In this document: positions 1 through 8,939 of the stretch, in pieces
Position numbering within the stretch: position 1 is the first letter of the stretch
How the letters are laid out: each line of letters opens with the position of its first letter
Source: Halioglobus sp.
GTDB lineage: Bacteria > Pseudomonadota > Gammaproteobacteria > Pseudomonadales > Halieaceae
DNA: 64,000 bases
NCBI GenBank assembly: GCA_002699145.1
Contig: PABK01000021.1
Location: 1 to 64,000, forward strand
Direction of reading: 5' to 3'
Notes under the pieces: generated by a model
Told to the model about the DNA's origin: nothing
The model's database searches: none
The model's input: the letters and a program-made list of their open reading frames with translations, nothing else
Position numbers and translations under genes: made by a program

Positions 1-91
1 CCGGGAGGTTCGCTTAGCTCGCACAATACCCCACGAGGGAGTGAGCCTTTCGACCGAACGGGACACTGCCCGCCCGGGAGGTTCGCTTAGC
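1..91. repeat. 18-bp direct repeat at the left edge
   Basis: An identical 18-base sequence (ccgggaggttcgcttagc) lies at 1-18 and again at 74-91, a 73-base period. The intervening bases are not themselves repeated within the window, and the first copy starts at base 1, so the array or duplicated end may continue to the left. No protein is supported here. The nature of the repeat (tandem intergenic repeat, remnant of a duplicated gene end) cannot be decided from this window. Confidence 0.6.
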
Positions 92-145
92 GCTGACAAC
101 AACAACCGACGTGCCGCCCTGTGAACCGCGCCTGCCGCGGCAACA

Positions 146-167
146 AAAAGGGCGGCCGAAGCCGCCC
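146..167 (-). terminator. Rho-independent terminator of the TonB receptor gene
   Basis: Read on the minus strand this is a perfect 7-bp GC stem (gggcggc/gccgccc) closed by a TTCG tetraloop and followed directly by TTTTTG. It lies 19 bases past the stop codon of the TonB-dependent receptor. Stem, stable tetraloop and T-run together make a textbook intrinsic terminator. Confidence 0.9.
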
Positions 168-185
168 TGCTCGCCCGCTACAGGC

Positions 186-2750
186 TCAGAAGTCGTAGGA
201 CACGCCCGCGTACCAGTAGGCACCGTTGAAGCCGAAGGGCGCCGAACGACGCGAGTACTCGAAGACACCAGGGCTGCTGACGATGATCGGGCCGCCCGGG
301 CCATCCTCCAGGGTGCCGCCGCGGCTGTTGCCGATCTCGTTTTCGTCCGGGTACTCGTCGAAGATATTGTTGCCGCCGACGGAGACGCCCAGGCCGTTTT
401 CGAAGGTGTACTGCAACTTCAGGTCGGTGACATAGACCGCGTCGAAGGTCTGCCGCCCACCGTCCTCAACCGTGTACTCGCCGAAGCGGTTGATTGACAG
501 GTTGGCCAGGAAGCCGTCACGCATCCAGGTGCCGGTGAGGTTGATGCGATCCTCGGGCTGCCACTCCTCGATGATGGAAATCTGCTGACTGGAGAATACA
601 TCCTCGGGCGCGACACCCGAGAGGCCGCCACTGGTGTAGATATCGGTGACATCGGTCTCGGTGTAGTTGCCCGCCAGCGTGACGTCCAGGCTGCCGCCGA
701 GGATGTCGTCCCCGGCCCAGGTCAGCACCAGGTCGACACCTTCGGTTTCTGTGTCGGCACCATTGAGGAAGAACTGCGCGGCGCCGGCGCCCACCGCATC
801 CAGGGCCGCCCCGAGGTTGCCGGTGGGGTCGTCGTCGCCATCGAGCTGGTTGCTGATGACGATGCGGTCATCGATCTCGATGTAGTAGTAATCCAGCGTG
901 ACGCTCAGCCGATCGGTGGGCGACCACACGATACCCGCGCTGTAGTTGATCGACTCCTCTTCCTTGAGCTGCGGAATGCCGATGGCCTTGGCCAGGTCGC
1001 TGTCGTTGCGGAACGTGCCGATCTGCACCGGTATCTGCGGGCCGCCCGGGTCGGCGGGATTGTCGATGAACTGGGTGCTGATGTTGTTGAAGTACTGTTG
1101 CTGCATCGAGGGCGCGCGAAAACCGGTATTGATCGCACCGCGCAGGCGGAAATTGTCGACGATCGCCCAGTTCGCGGCCAGCTTGAAGTTGGTGGTGTCA
1201 CCGAAATCATCGTAATCGTCGTAGCGCACCGCCGCGCTGACCAGCAGGTCCGCAGTAATTTCGTATTCGCCGTCGACATACAGCGAGTAGACATCCCGGT
1301 CCTCGTCCACGCTGGAGCCCGGCGCGATACCCGGGAAACCCTGTATGCCGCCAGCGGCGTCCTGGGGATACAGGGACATGCCATTGAGACTGTCGAAGTC
1401 CGCGTAGGAGTACTCGGCGCCCGGTTTGATCTTGTACTCGTCGATGCGGTACTCGGCGCCGAAGGCCAGCGCCAGGTCGCCAAAACCCTGGGTGAAATCG
1501 AGATTGAAGGTATCCAGGCCCAGTTCCAGGTCGTAGGCGTCGGCGGTGCGCGGGATGCTCGAGCGAATCGCATCGTCGGACAGGCCCTGGCCGAAGCGCA
1601 GTTCATTGACGAAGGAGTAGTTGATCGAGTTCTCGGTGCTGTACTTGATGGAGTTTTCCCCGGTGGTGTAGGAGACATCCATGGTCATGCCGTTGTCGAA
1701 GTCCACCTGGTAGCCCAGGTCCACCGAGTAGTCGTCGATCTGCGAGGCGATCAGCGGCAGGAAGCCGTCCGGCACCACGTTGTCGCCATCGGCCAGGTAG
1801 GCGTCGGCGCCGGACACCGGGTCGCGATAAAAGGCCGCCGACTCGTTGTCCCTTTCGGAGTAGGTGACAAAGCCGTACACCTCGCCCTTGCCGAGCGCAT
1901 AGCCGGCGTTGGCGATGAACGCGTACTGCTCCGACTCGGCATCGCCGATGCGGAATGAATCGCGGGGAAAATCCACCTCGCGCGGGTCGCCGGGTTCGTC
2001 GATGCCATTGCCATCGGTATCGGCACAGCCGCCATAGACACAGTTACCCTGCTTGCCCGCCCGGTTGGTCGAGTCGCGGTCGCGGTAGTTGAAGGTGGCG
2101 TTGAGGAAACCGCTGTCGCCCAGGGGCACCCCGCCGTTGAGATCGACGTTGTAGGTCTCGCCGTCGTCTTCCTCGTACTCGCCGTAGGAGGCGTAGGCGC
2201 GCCCGCCTTCGCTGGCGTCCTTGAGGACGATGTTGATCACACCGGCGATGGCGTCGGAACCGTACTGGGCCGCGGCGCCGTCACGCAACACCTCTACGCG
2301 CTTGATCGACGCCGCCGGTATGGCGTTCATATCCGTGCCCGCCGTGCCGCGGCCGACGGAAGTGTTGACGTGGATCAGCGAGGACTGGTGACGCCGCTTG
2401 CCGTTGATCAGCACCAGGGTCTGGTCCGGCCCCAGGCCGCGCAGGGTCGCCGGGCGCAGGGCGTCGGTGCCGTCGCTGATGGCGGAGGTGGAAAAGTTGA
2501 AGGACGGCGCGATGGCCTGCAGCATACGCCCCAGTTCCGTCTGGCCGGTGTTGGCCATGTCCTCGGCGGTGAGCACGTCGACGGGCACCGGCAGGTCCTC
2601 CGCGGATCGGCCGGGGGCGCGGGTACCGGTGACGATCACCTCCTCGATGATGGGCTCGGGGAGCTGCGCCAGTGACACCGGGGACTGCGTCAGGGGTACG
2701 AGTGCGGCGGCGACCGCCGCGTACAGGGGGGTATGCTTGTGCTTCATCAT
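186..2750 (-). CDS. TonB-dependent outer-membrane receptor
   Basis: An outer-membrane active transporter of about 854 residues. A signal peptide (residues 1-29, ending SLAQ) is followed by a TonB-box-like segment EEVIVTGTR near residues 36-44, a plug domain (ADLPVPVDV onward, with VEVLRDGAAAQYGSDAIAGVINI about 110 residues further on) and a long beta-barrel ending in the aromatic YDF typical of barrel C-termini. The start at 2750 is preceded by GGAGG eight bases upstream; an in-frame ATG at 2870 lies outside any signal-peptide context. The receptor resembles the Cellvibrio/Caulobacter-type receptors used for large or hydrophobic substrates, but the ligand cannot be told. It stands alone, upstream of its own terminator and downstream of the aceA terminator, so it is probably monocistronic. 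Confidence 0.92.
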   Translation of the reverse strand: MMKHKHTPLYAAVAAALVPLTQSPVSLAQLPEPIIEEVIVTGTRAPGRSAEDLPVPVDVLTAEDMANTGQTELGRMLQAIAPSFNFSTSAISDGTDALRPATLRGLGPDQTLVLINGKRRHQSSLIHVNTSVGRGTAGTDMNAIPAASIKRVEVLRDGAAAQYGSDAIAGVINIVLKDASEGGRAYASYGEYEEDDGETYNVDLNGGVPLGDSGFLNATFNYRDRDSTNRAGKQGNCVYGGCADTDGNGIDEPGDPREVDFPRDSFRIGDAESEQYAFIANAGYALGKGEVYGFVTYSERDNESAAFYRDPVSGADAYLADGDNVVPDGFLPLIASQIDDYSVDLGYQVDFDNGMTMDVSYTTGENSIKYSTENSINYSFVNELRFGQGLSDDAIRSSIPRTADAYDLELGLDTFNLDFTQGFGDLALAFGAEYRIDEYKIKPGAEYSYADFDSLNGMSLYPQDAAGGIQGFPGIAPGSSVDEDRDVYSLYVDGEYEITADLLVSAAVRYDDYDDFGDTTNFKLAANWAIVDNFRLRGAINTGFRAPSMQQQYFNNISTQFIDNPADPGGPQIPVQIGTFRNDSDLAKAIGIPQLKEEESINYSAGIVWSPTDRLSVTLDYYYIEIDDRIVISNQLDGDDDPTGNLGAALDAVGAGAAQFFLNGADTETEGVDLVLTWAGDDILGGSLDVTLAGNYTETDVTDIYTSGGLSGVAPEDVFSSQQISIIEEWQPEDRINLTGTWMRDGFLANLSINRFGEYTVEDGGRQTFDAVYVTDLKLQYTFENGLGVSVGGNNIFDEYPDENEIGNSRGGTLEDGPGGPIIVSSPGVFEYSRRSAPFGFNGAYWYAGVSYDF

Positions 2751-2953
2751 CCGTTGTGCCTCCGGGTCCATTATTGTCGTTGTGGAACTGGCGTTCGGCG
2801 CAACCTCCGGTACCGCATCACACGGCGCGCACCGGGAACGGGGCGACGCTGGCTGGAAACTGCACCGCAAATGACGATAACACGATTAGAATTTGGCGGC
2901 TCCGGCCGCCAGCGGGAATGTAAATATTTAACAATCTTGCGCCGCCCAGGCAC

Positions 2954-2977
2954 AAAAAAGGGCGGGAAAACCCGCCC
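2954..2977 (-). terminator. Rho-independent terminator of aceA
   Basis: On the minus strand a perfect 7-bp stem (gggcggg/cccgccc) with a TTTT loop is followed by a run of six T. It lies 48 bases after the aceA stop codon and separates aceA from the TonB receptor gene. Confidence 0.9.
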
Positions 2978-3025
2978 TGTGTCAGTGGTGGCGGCAGGCG
3001 CTGCGGCCCGCTACCCCGCGGCCAT

Positions 3026-4621
3026 TCAGCCGAACTGGTTCATGGTGTTGTCCTTGCCCGCCGCCTTGAGCGCGGCCTCGCCGGCGAAGTACTCCTTGTG
3101 GTCGTCGCCTAGGTCCGAACCGGCCATGTTCTGGTGCTTGACGCAGGCGATACCCTGGCGGATTTCCTTGCGCTGCACGCCGGCCACGTAGCCCAGCATC
3201 CCGGCCTCGCCAAAGTACTCCTTGGCCAGGTTGTCCGTGGACAGCGCCGCCGTGTGGTAGGTCGGCAGGGTGATCAGGTGGTGGAAGATACCCGCCTCGC
3301 GCGAGGCGTCCGCCTGGAAGGTGCGAATACGGTTATCCGCTTCCACCGCCAGTTCCGACTCGTCGTAGTCCGCGCTCATGAGCTGGTCGCGCTCGTAGCC
3401 GGAGACATCCTTGCCGGCCTCCACCCAGCTGTCGAACACCTGCTGGCGGAAGTTCAGCGTCCAGTTGAAGGACGGGCTGTTGTTGTAGACCAGCTTGGCG
3501 TTGGGAATCACCTCGCGGATGCGGCTGACCATGCCGCCGATCTGGCCCACGTGGGGCTTCTCGGTCTCGATCCACAGCAAGTCGGCGCCGTTCTGCAGTG
3601 AGGTGATGCAGTCCAGCACGCAGCGGTCCTCGCCGGTGCCCTTGCGGAACTGGTACAGGTTGGACGGCAGGCGCTTCGGGCGCACCAGCTTGTCGCCCTG
3701 CTTGATCACCACATCGCCGTGGTTCAACTGCTCAGCCGGCAGTTCCTCGCAGTCGAGGAAGCTGTTGTACTGGTCGCCCAGGTCGCCGGGCTCACGCGTA
3801 ATCGCGATCTGCTTGGTCAGGCCGGCGCCGAGGGAGTCGGTGCGGGCGACGATGACGCCGTCCTCGACACCCAGTTCCAGGAAGGCGTAGCGAACCGCGC
3901 GAATCTTGGCGAGGAACTCCTCGTGGGGCACCGTGACCTTGCCGTCCTGGTGACCGCACTGCTTCTCGTCCGAGACCTGGTTCTCGATCTGGATGGCGCA
4001 GGCGCCCGCCTCGATCATCTTCTTCGACAGCAGATAGGTCGCCTCGGCGTTGCCGAAACCGGCGTCGATGTCGGCGATGATCGGCACCACGTGGGTCTGG
4101 AAGTTGTCGATGCGGTTCTGCACTGCCTTCTCGGCAACCTGGTCACCGGCCTCGCGGGTGGCGTCCAGCTCGCGGAACAGGCCGCCCAGCTCGCGGGCGT
4201 CGGCCTGGCGCAGGAAGGTGTACAGCTCCTCGATCAGCCCGGGCACCGAGGTCTTCTCGTGCATGGACTGGTCCGGCAGCGGGCCGAACTGCGAGCGCAG
4301 CGCCGCGATCATCCAGCCGGACAGGTACAGGTAGCGCTTGTTCGTGTCGCCGAAGTGCTTCTTGATGGCAATCAGTTTCTGCTGGCCGATAAAGCCGTGC
4401 CAGCAACCCAGGGACTGGGTGTACTGCGCCGGGTCGGCGTCGTACTCCGCCATGTCCTTGCGCATGATTTTCGCCGTGTAGCGGGCGATATCCAGGCCGG
4501 TCTGGAAGCGGTTCTGCAGGCGCATGCGGGCGGCGGACTCGGGGCTGATAGCATCCCAGGGCGCGCCGTTGGCGTCGCGCAGCTTGGTCAGTTCAGCGAT
4601 CTCGTTGTGGAAGTCGGACAT
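3026..4621 (-). CDS. aceA: Isocitrate lyase (glyoxylate shunt)
   Basis: Cleaves isocitrate to glyoxylate and succinate, the first step of the glyoxylate shunt needed for growth on acetate or fatty acids. At 531 residues it is the long form found in Pseudomonas, not the roughly 430-residue E. coli form. The catalytic loop reads EKQCGH with Cys222, and the metal/substrate segment DIDAGFGNAEA is intact. The start at 4621 has AGAGGG about seven bases upstream. No malate synthase or aceK is nearby, so the gene is a single unit ended by the terminator at 2954-2977. An AT-rich leader of 231 bases carrying an inverted repeat (4743-4774) lies upstream and is the probable control region. Its neighbour, an acyl-CoA ligase, fits use of fatty acids as carbon source. 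Confidence 0.97.
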   Translation of the reverse strand: MSDFHNEIAELTKLRDANGAPWDAISPESAARMRLQNRFQTGLDIARYTAKIMRKDMAEYDADPAQYTQSLGCWHGFIGQQKLIAIKKHFGDTNKRYLYLSGWMIAALRSQFGPLPDQSMHEKTSVPGLIEELYTFLRQADARELGGLFRELDATREAGDQVAEKAVQNRIDNFQTHVVPIIADIDAGFGNAEATYLLSKKMIEAGACAIQIENQVSDEKQCGHQDGKVTVPHEEFLAKIRAVRYAFLELGVEDGVIVARTDSLGAGLTKQIAITREPGDLGDQYNSFLDCEELPAEQLNHGDVVIKQGDKLVRPKRLPSNLYQFRKGTGEDRCVLDCITSLQNGADLLWIETEKPHVGQIGGMVSRIREVIPNAKLVYNNSPSFNWTLNFRQQVFDSWVEAGKDVSGYERDQLMSADYDESELAVEADNRIRTFQADASREAGIFHHLITLPTYHTAALSTDNLAKEYFGEAGMLGYVAGVQRKEIRQGIACVKHQNMAGSDLGDDHKEYFAGEAALKAAGKDNTMNQFG

Positions 4622-4742
4622 GGTGGAACCCTCTGTGCATGTAGCGATTCATGTCAGTGGCCGCACCGGTGCGCAGCGGCGCGTCCTGCGACCACTTTGC
4701 GCGTAGTGTAGTGACGGAGGGGGTATAAATGAAATTAATAGA

Positions 4743-4774
4743 GAAGATTTTTACTATTCACGAAACAAATCTTC
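4743..4774. promoter_or_regulatory. Inverted repeat upstream of aceA
   Basis: Perfect 8-bp arms GAAGATTT (4743-4750) and AAATCTTC (4767-4774) are separated by 16 bases in an AT-rich island of an otherwise GC-rich region. It sits about 120 bases upstream of the aceA start and 80 bases after the ligase stop codon. An operator for an aceA regulator is the likelier reading; without a GC-rich stem or T-run it is a poor terminator. Confidence 0.4.
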
Positions 4775-4852
4775 GCCCGACAGCATCCCGCCCCGGGACC
4801 GGCCGGTCACAGACCATTATCCGCGGCACCGCAGCACCGGCAGCGGCGCCGC

Positions 4853-6535
4853 TCAGTCCTGCGCCGCGTAGCGCGCTTTCAACTCGCGCTTGAGCACCTT
4901 GTTGGTCGGGTTGCGCGGCAGCGGCTGCGCGCTGAAAAACACCTTGCTCGGCACCTTGTAGCCCGCCAGGCGCTCCTTCGCCCATGCCGTCAGGGTCCCG
5001 GCGTCCAGTGCCTGGCCCGCGTGCAGGTGGAGCACCGCCGCGACCTCCTCGCCCCAGCGCTCGTGCGGCAAGCCGATCACGGCGACCTCCCTGACGGCCG
5101 GGTGCTCGAGCAGCGTGTTCTCGATCTCCACCGGGTAGATGTTCTCGCCGCCGCGGATGACCATGTCCTTGGCGCGGTCGGCGAGGAACAGGAAGCCCTC
5201 CTCGTCCAGGTAACCCACGTCACCGGTCTTCAGCCAGCCGTCGCGGAACTCCTCGGCGGTGGCCTCGGGGCGGTTCCAGTACTCCCGCGCCAGCGTCGGG
5301 CTGCGCACCCAGATCTCGCCGGTCTCTCCCGTGGCCAGCTGTGCGCCCTGTTCGTCACAAATGCGGAACTGCACCACCGGATGGGGAAAGCCTGCACAAT
5401 TGGGCTTCTCGTGGAACGCGCGGCCGGTCATCGATGCGCCCTGGGCATTGGTTTCGGTCATACCCCAGCCGGTGCCGGAAAAATTCTGCGGCACCTGTTC
5501 GCGCACCAGGCTGGCCACGCGCGGCGGCGTGGCGGCGCCTCCCACACCGATACTGAACAGGCTGCTGGTGTCCGCCGCGGCGAAGCGGCTGGACTCCAGC
5601 AGATCCAGTAGCATGGAGGGGGCCGCGGCAACCATGGTGACGCGCTCCTGCTCGATGTAGTCCAGGGCGCGGTCCACGTCCCACTTGTACATCATCACGA
5701 TGCGCCGGCCGCCGCGCAGGTTGAGGAAAAACTGTGAATGACAGCCGCTGACATGAAACAGCGGCACGGCCAGCAGCGAGGTGGGCTCGAAACCACGCTC
5801 CAGCATTGCACCGATCAGCTCGCCGTTGGTCATGGCGGCGACGGCGGCGCTGCACTCCATATTGAAAATCGCCTGGCCCAGGGCGCGGTGTGTGGACGCC
5901 GCGCCCTTGGGTCGCCCGCTGGTGCCGGAAGTGTACATGATCATCGCCAGGTCCCCGGGGGCGATGTCCACCGGCCGGGGCGCACCGCCCCGGAAGGCGT
6001 CGACAAAGTTCGCCAGGCCGCGCGCGTCGGCGGCGTCGGCGGGCCGCGCGATAGCGCAACCGATGTCCTCGTCCTCCAGCATCTGCGCCACACCGTCGTA
6101 GCGCTGCTGGTCGCAGAGTACGAAGCTGGAGCCGCTGTCCTGTACCGCGTAGGCCACGTCCGCGGGCTGGCCCCAGCTGTTCACCGGCACGGCGACCGCG
6201 CCGATGCCGATGATGGCGAGGAAGGATGTCATCCATTCGGGGTAGTTGCGCATGGCGATGGCGACGCGATCGCCTTTGGCGACCCCGGCGGCCTGCAGGG
6301 CCGCGCCCAGGGCGTCGGCCTCGGCGAACAGCTCGGCGAAGCTGCGACGCTCGCCCTCGTAGACGAGGAATTCACGTTCGCCGTGCTCGCGCCCGGCGTC
6401 CAGCGCCTGCACCAGCGTCGCCGGGGCGTGGCGATAGTAGCGACCGCCGGCGCCGTCAGCGGCCAGCTCAAAGGGCGACCCGGGCGCCGTCATCTGCGCC
6501 ATGGCCTGTTCAAATTCCTGCATCAGTCCGGACAT
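4853..6535 (-). CDS. AMP-dependent acyl-CoA synthetase (class I adenylate-forming)
   Basis: Activates a carboxylic acid, probably a medium- or long-chain fatty acid, with ATP and CoA. The 560-residue protein carries the P-loop YTSGTSGRPKG (about 201-211), the GWGMTETNA motif (about 353-361), TGDVGYLDEEG (about 434) and the C-terminal catalytic lysine region NPTNKVLKREL near residue 545, all in the right order. The start at 6535 is chosen because GAGGGAG lies eight bases upstream; the in-frame extension to 6742 has no homology-like character. There is no signal peptide, so it is cytoplasmic. It is transcribed away from the fatty acyl-CoA reductase gene, suggesting it may supply acyl-CoA to that enzyme. 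The chain-length preference cannot be read from the sequence. Confidence 0.93.
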   Translation of the reverse strand: MSGLMQEFEQAMAQMTAPGSPFELAADGAGGRYYRHAPATLVQALDAGREHGEREFLVYEGERRSFAELFAEADALGAALQAAGVAKGDRVAIAMRNYPEWMTSFLAIIGIGAVAVPVNSWGQPADVAYAVQDSGSSFVLCDQQRYDGVAQMLEDEDIGCAIARPADAADARGLANFVDAFRGGAPRPVDIAPGDLAMIMYTSGTSGRPKGAASTHRALGQAIFNMECSAAVAAMTNGELIGAMLERGFEPTSLLAVPLFHVSGCHSQFFLNLRGGRRIVMMYKWDVDRALDYIEQERVTMVAAAPSMLLDLLESSRFAAADTSSLFSIGVGGAATPPRVASLVREQVPQNFSGTGWGMTETNAQGASMTGRAFHEKPNCAGFPHPVVQFRICDEQGAQLATGETGEIWVRSPTLAREYWNRPEATAEEFRDGWLKTGDVGYLDEEGFLFLADRAKDMVIRGGENIYPVEIENTLLEHPAVREVAVIGLPHERWGEEVAAVLHLHAGQALDAGTLTAWAKERLAGYKVPSKVFFSAQPLPRNPTNKVLKRELKARYAAQD

Positions 6536-6821
6536 GCGGATACTCCCTCGGGGTGTGCGGTGCCGAGCGTCGCTAGGGTAAGCCCGGCCCTCCGTGGCGG
6601 GGCTGCCAGCGGCGCAGTTTGGCAGATTCGTCGGTGCCGATTTTGCATCAGTCCGTCGCCCTTGCCCACCCGGGGGGCACAGGTACCACGGGGCGGTACA
6701 GGAGGCTGAGCCAATGGCCGCAGCCCTGCGGCGGCGCCACACCCGGCCGCCGCCGCGCGAGTTCGCCTGTCTCGACTAGACTGCTCAGGTACACAGCAAA
6801 AAAAATGGCAGGAGAAACGGC

Positions 6822-8807
6822 ATGTCCTACTTCATCACCGGCGGCACCGGGTTTATCGGCCGCAACTTCATCGAGAAGCTGCGCGGGCGAGAAGGCACAA
6901 TCTACGTACTGACCCGCGCCGGGTCGACAGACAGGTTCGAGCGGCTGCAGCAACGCATGGGCGGCGACGGCGGCAGGCTCGTGCCGGTACAGGGCGACCT
7001 GCGCGAACCTCTACTGGGCCTGGACGAGGCGACGCGCGGGGAACTGCGCGGCAACATTCGCTATTTCTGCCATTTCGCCGCGATCTATGACATCGGCGCC
7101 TCGGCCGAGGCGCAAACCATGACCAATATCGACGGCACACGCAACGCCATCCAGCTGGCCGCCGACCTGCAGGCGGGAAGTTTCGAACACGTCAGCTCCA
7201 TCGCCGCCGGCGGCCTCTACCCGGGGGTGTTCCGCGAGGATATGTTCGAGGAGGCGGAACACCTGGACCACCCCTACTTCGCCACCAAGCACGACTCGGA
7301 AGCCATTGTGCGCAGGGAGTGCGAGATTCCCTGGCGCATCTACCGCCCGGCCATGGTGGTCGGCCATTCGCAGAGCGGGGAAATCGACAAGATCGACGGC
7401 GTCTACTACTTCTTCAAGAGCCTGCAGAAAATCCGCAAGGTACTGCCACCGTGGTTCCCGCTGATCGGTATCGAGGGCGGCAAGTTCAATATCGTGCCCG
7501 TGGATTACGTGGTGGACGCCATGGACTACCTGGTGCACCAGCCGCAGCTGGAGGGCCGCTGCTTCCACCTGACCGATCCCGAGCACTACAGCATGGGGCA
7601 GGTGATGAATATCTTCGCCGACGCCGGTCACGCGCCGAGATTCAGCATGCGCCTGGACGCGCGCATGTTCGGCTTCATCCCCTCCTTCGTGCGCGAGACC
7701 CTGGCCGGACTGCCGCCGGTCAAACGCATCGTCACCACGCTGCTGGCGGACATGGGGCTGCCCGACTCGGTCACCATGTTCATCAACTACCCCACGCGCT
7801 ACGACAACCGCGACACCGAACGCGCGCTTGCGGGTTCCGGCATCCGCTGCCCCAACCTGCGCGACTACGCGCCGGTGATCTGGGACTTCTGGGAACGCAA
7901 CCTCGACCCCGACCTGTTTGTCGACCGTTCGCTGGAAGGCAACGTGGGCGGCAAGATCGTACTCATCACCGGCGCCTCCTCGGGCATCGGCAAGACCTCC
8001 GCGCTGCGCCTGGCCGAGGCGGGCGCGCACGTGCTGCTGGTGGCGCGCAGCCTGGACAAGCTCGAGGCCACGGCCCAGGAAATCGCCGCTCGCGGCGGCG
8101 AGGCGACCATCTACCAGGCCGACGCCGCGGACATGCAGGACTGCGACCGGCTGGTCGCCGAGGTGCTGCGCAACCACGGTCATGTGGACATACTGATCAA
8201 CAACGCCGGTCGCTCCATCCGCCGCTCGCTGGAGCTGTCCTACGACCGTTTCCACGACTTCGAACGCACCATGCAGATCAACTACTTCGGCGCCGTGCGC
8301 CTGACCATGGGCCTGCTGCCCTCGATGAGCGAACGCATGCGCGGACAGATCATCAATATTTCTTCCATTGCAACGCTGGGGCCCAGTCCGCGCTTCTCGG
8401 CCTACGTCGCCTCGAAATCCGCACTGGACGCCTGGACCCGCGCCGCCGCGGTGGAATACTCCGACCGCAACGTGCGCTTCACCAACATACACATGCCGCT
8501 GGTGCGTACGCCGATGATCGAGGCGACCACCATCTACAACTCCATGCCGGTGCTGACTCCCGACGAGGCGGGCGACCTGGTGGTGGACGCGGTGATACAC
8601 AAGCCCAAGCGCATCGCCACACACCTGGGGATATTCCTGCAGGTGATGAGCGCCCTGGCGCCGAAGCTCTCCGAGGTGATCATGAATACGAGCTTCCGCA
8701 TGTTCGGCGACTCCGCCGCGGCGCGCGGCGACAAACGGCCGGAAAAAGTGGAGGTGTCCAGCGAGCAGGTAGCCCTGGCTTCACTGATGAAGGGCGTGCA
8801 TTTCTAG
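6822..8807 (+). CDS. Two-domain fatty acyl-CoA reductase (alcohol-forming), Marinobacter type
   Basis: A 661-residue fusion of two Rossmann reductases. The N-terminal extended-SDR domain starts with GGTGFIG (7-13) and has a Tyr152-x3-Lys156 pair. The C-terminal classical SDR has TGASSGIG (383-390), NNAGRS and Tyr528-x3-Lys532. Both domains therefore look catalytically complete. From memory, the length, domain order and segments such as APVIWD.WERNLDPDLF and NNAGRSIRRSL closely match the Marinobacter aquaeolei reductase that converts fatty acyl-CoA to fatty alcohol with NADPH, feeding wax-ester synthesis. The start has AGGAGA nine bases upstream. The divergent neighbour is an acyl-CoA ligase. 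No wax synthase is seen in the window. The alternative, a generic SDR fusion of unknown substrate, is less likely. Confidence 0.88.
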   Translation: MSYFITGGTGFIGRNFIEKLRGREGTIYVLTRAGSTDRFERLQQRMGGDGGRLVPVQGDLREPLLGLDEATRGELRGNIRYFCHFAAIYDIGASAEAQTMTNIDGTRNAIQLAADLQAGSFEHVSSIAAGGLYPGVFREDMFEEAEHLDHPYFATKHDSEAIVRRECEIPWRIYRPAMVVGHSQSGEIDKIDGVYYFFKSLQKIRKVLPPWFPLIGIEGGKFNIVPVDYVVDAMDYLVHQPQLEGRCFHLTDPEHYSMGQVMNIFADAGHAPRFSMRLDARMFGFIPSFVRETLAGLPPVKRIVTTLLADMGLPDSVTMFINYPTRYDNRDTERALAGSGIRCPNLRDYAPVIWDFWERNLDPDLFVDRSLEGNVGGKIVLITGASSGIGKTSALRLAEAGAHVLLVARSLDKLEATAQEIAARGGEATIYQADAADMQDCDRLVAEVLRNHGHVDILINNAGRSIRRSLELSYDRFHDFERTMQINYFGAVRLTMGLLPSMSERMRGQIINISSIATLGPSPRFSAYVASKSALDAWTRAAAVEYSDRNVRFTNIHMPLVRTPMIEATTIYNSMPVLTPDEAGDLVVDAVIHKPKRIATHLGIFLQVMSALAPKLSEVIMNTSFRMFGDSAAARGDKRPEKVEVSSEQVALASLMKGVHF

Positions 8808-8939
8808 CGGCGGCTTGATCTGGACCGGACAATCAATCACAGTGTAGGCCGCCGGCCGACGCGCCGGCCCGGCGGGACGCGCGCGGAATTTCGCGCTGCG
8901 GGTTCCCGCTCATTTCGGCATTTGCTACGGGGAACATTC

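Noticed and set aside
1-185. Short open frames at the left edge
   Set aside because: They overlap the repeat and the terminator of the TonB receptor and show no protein-like features.
7011-8624. A 537-codon minus-strand open frame
   Set aside because: It is antisense to the fatty acyl-CoA reductase, whose two Rossmann domains are unmistakable.
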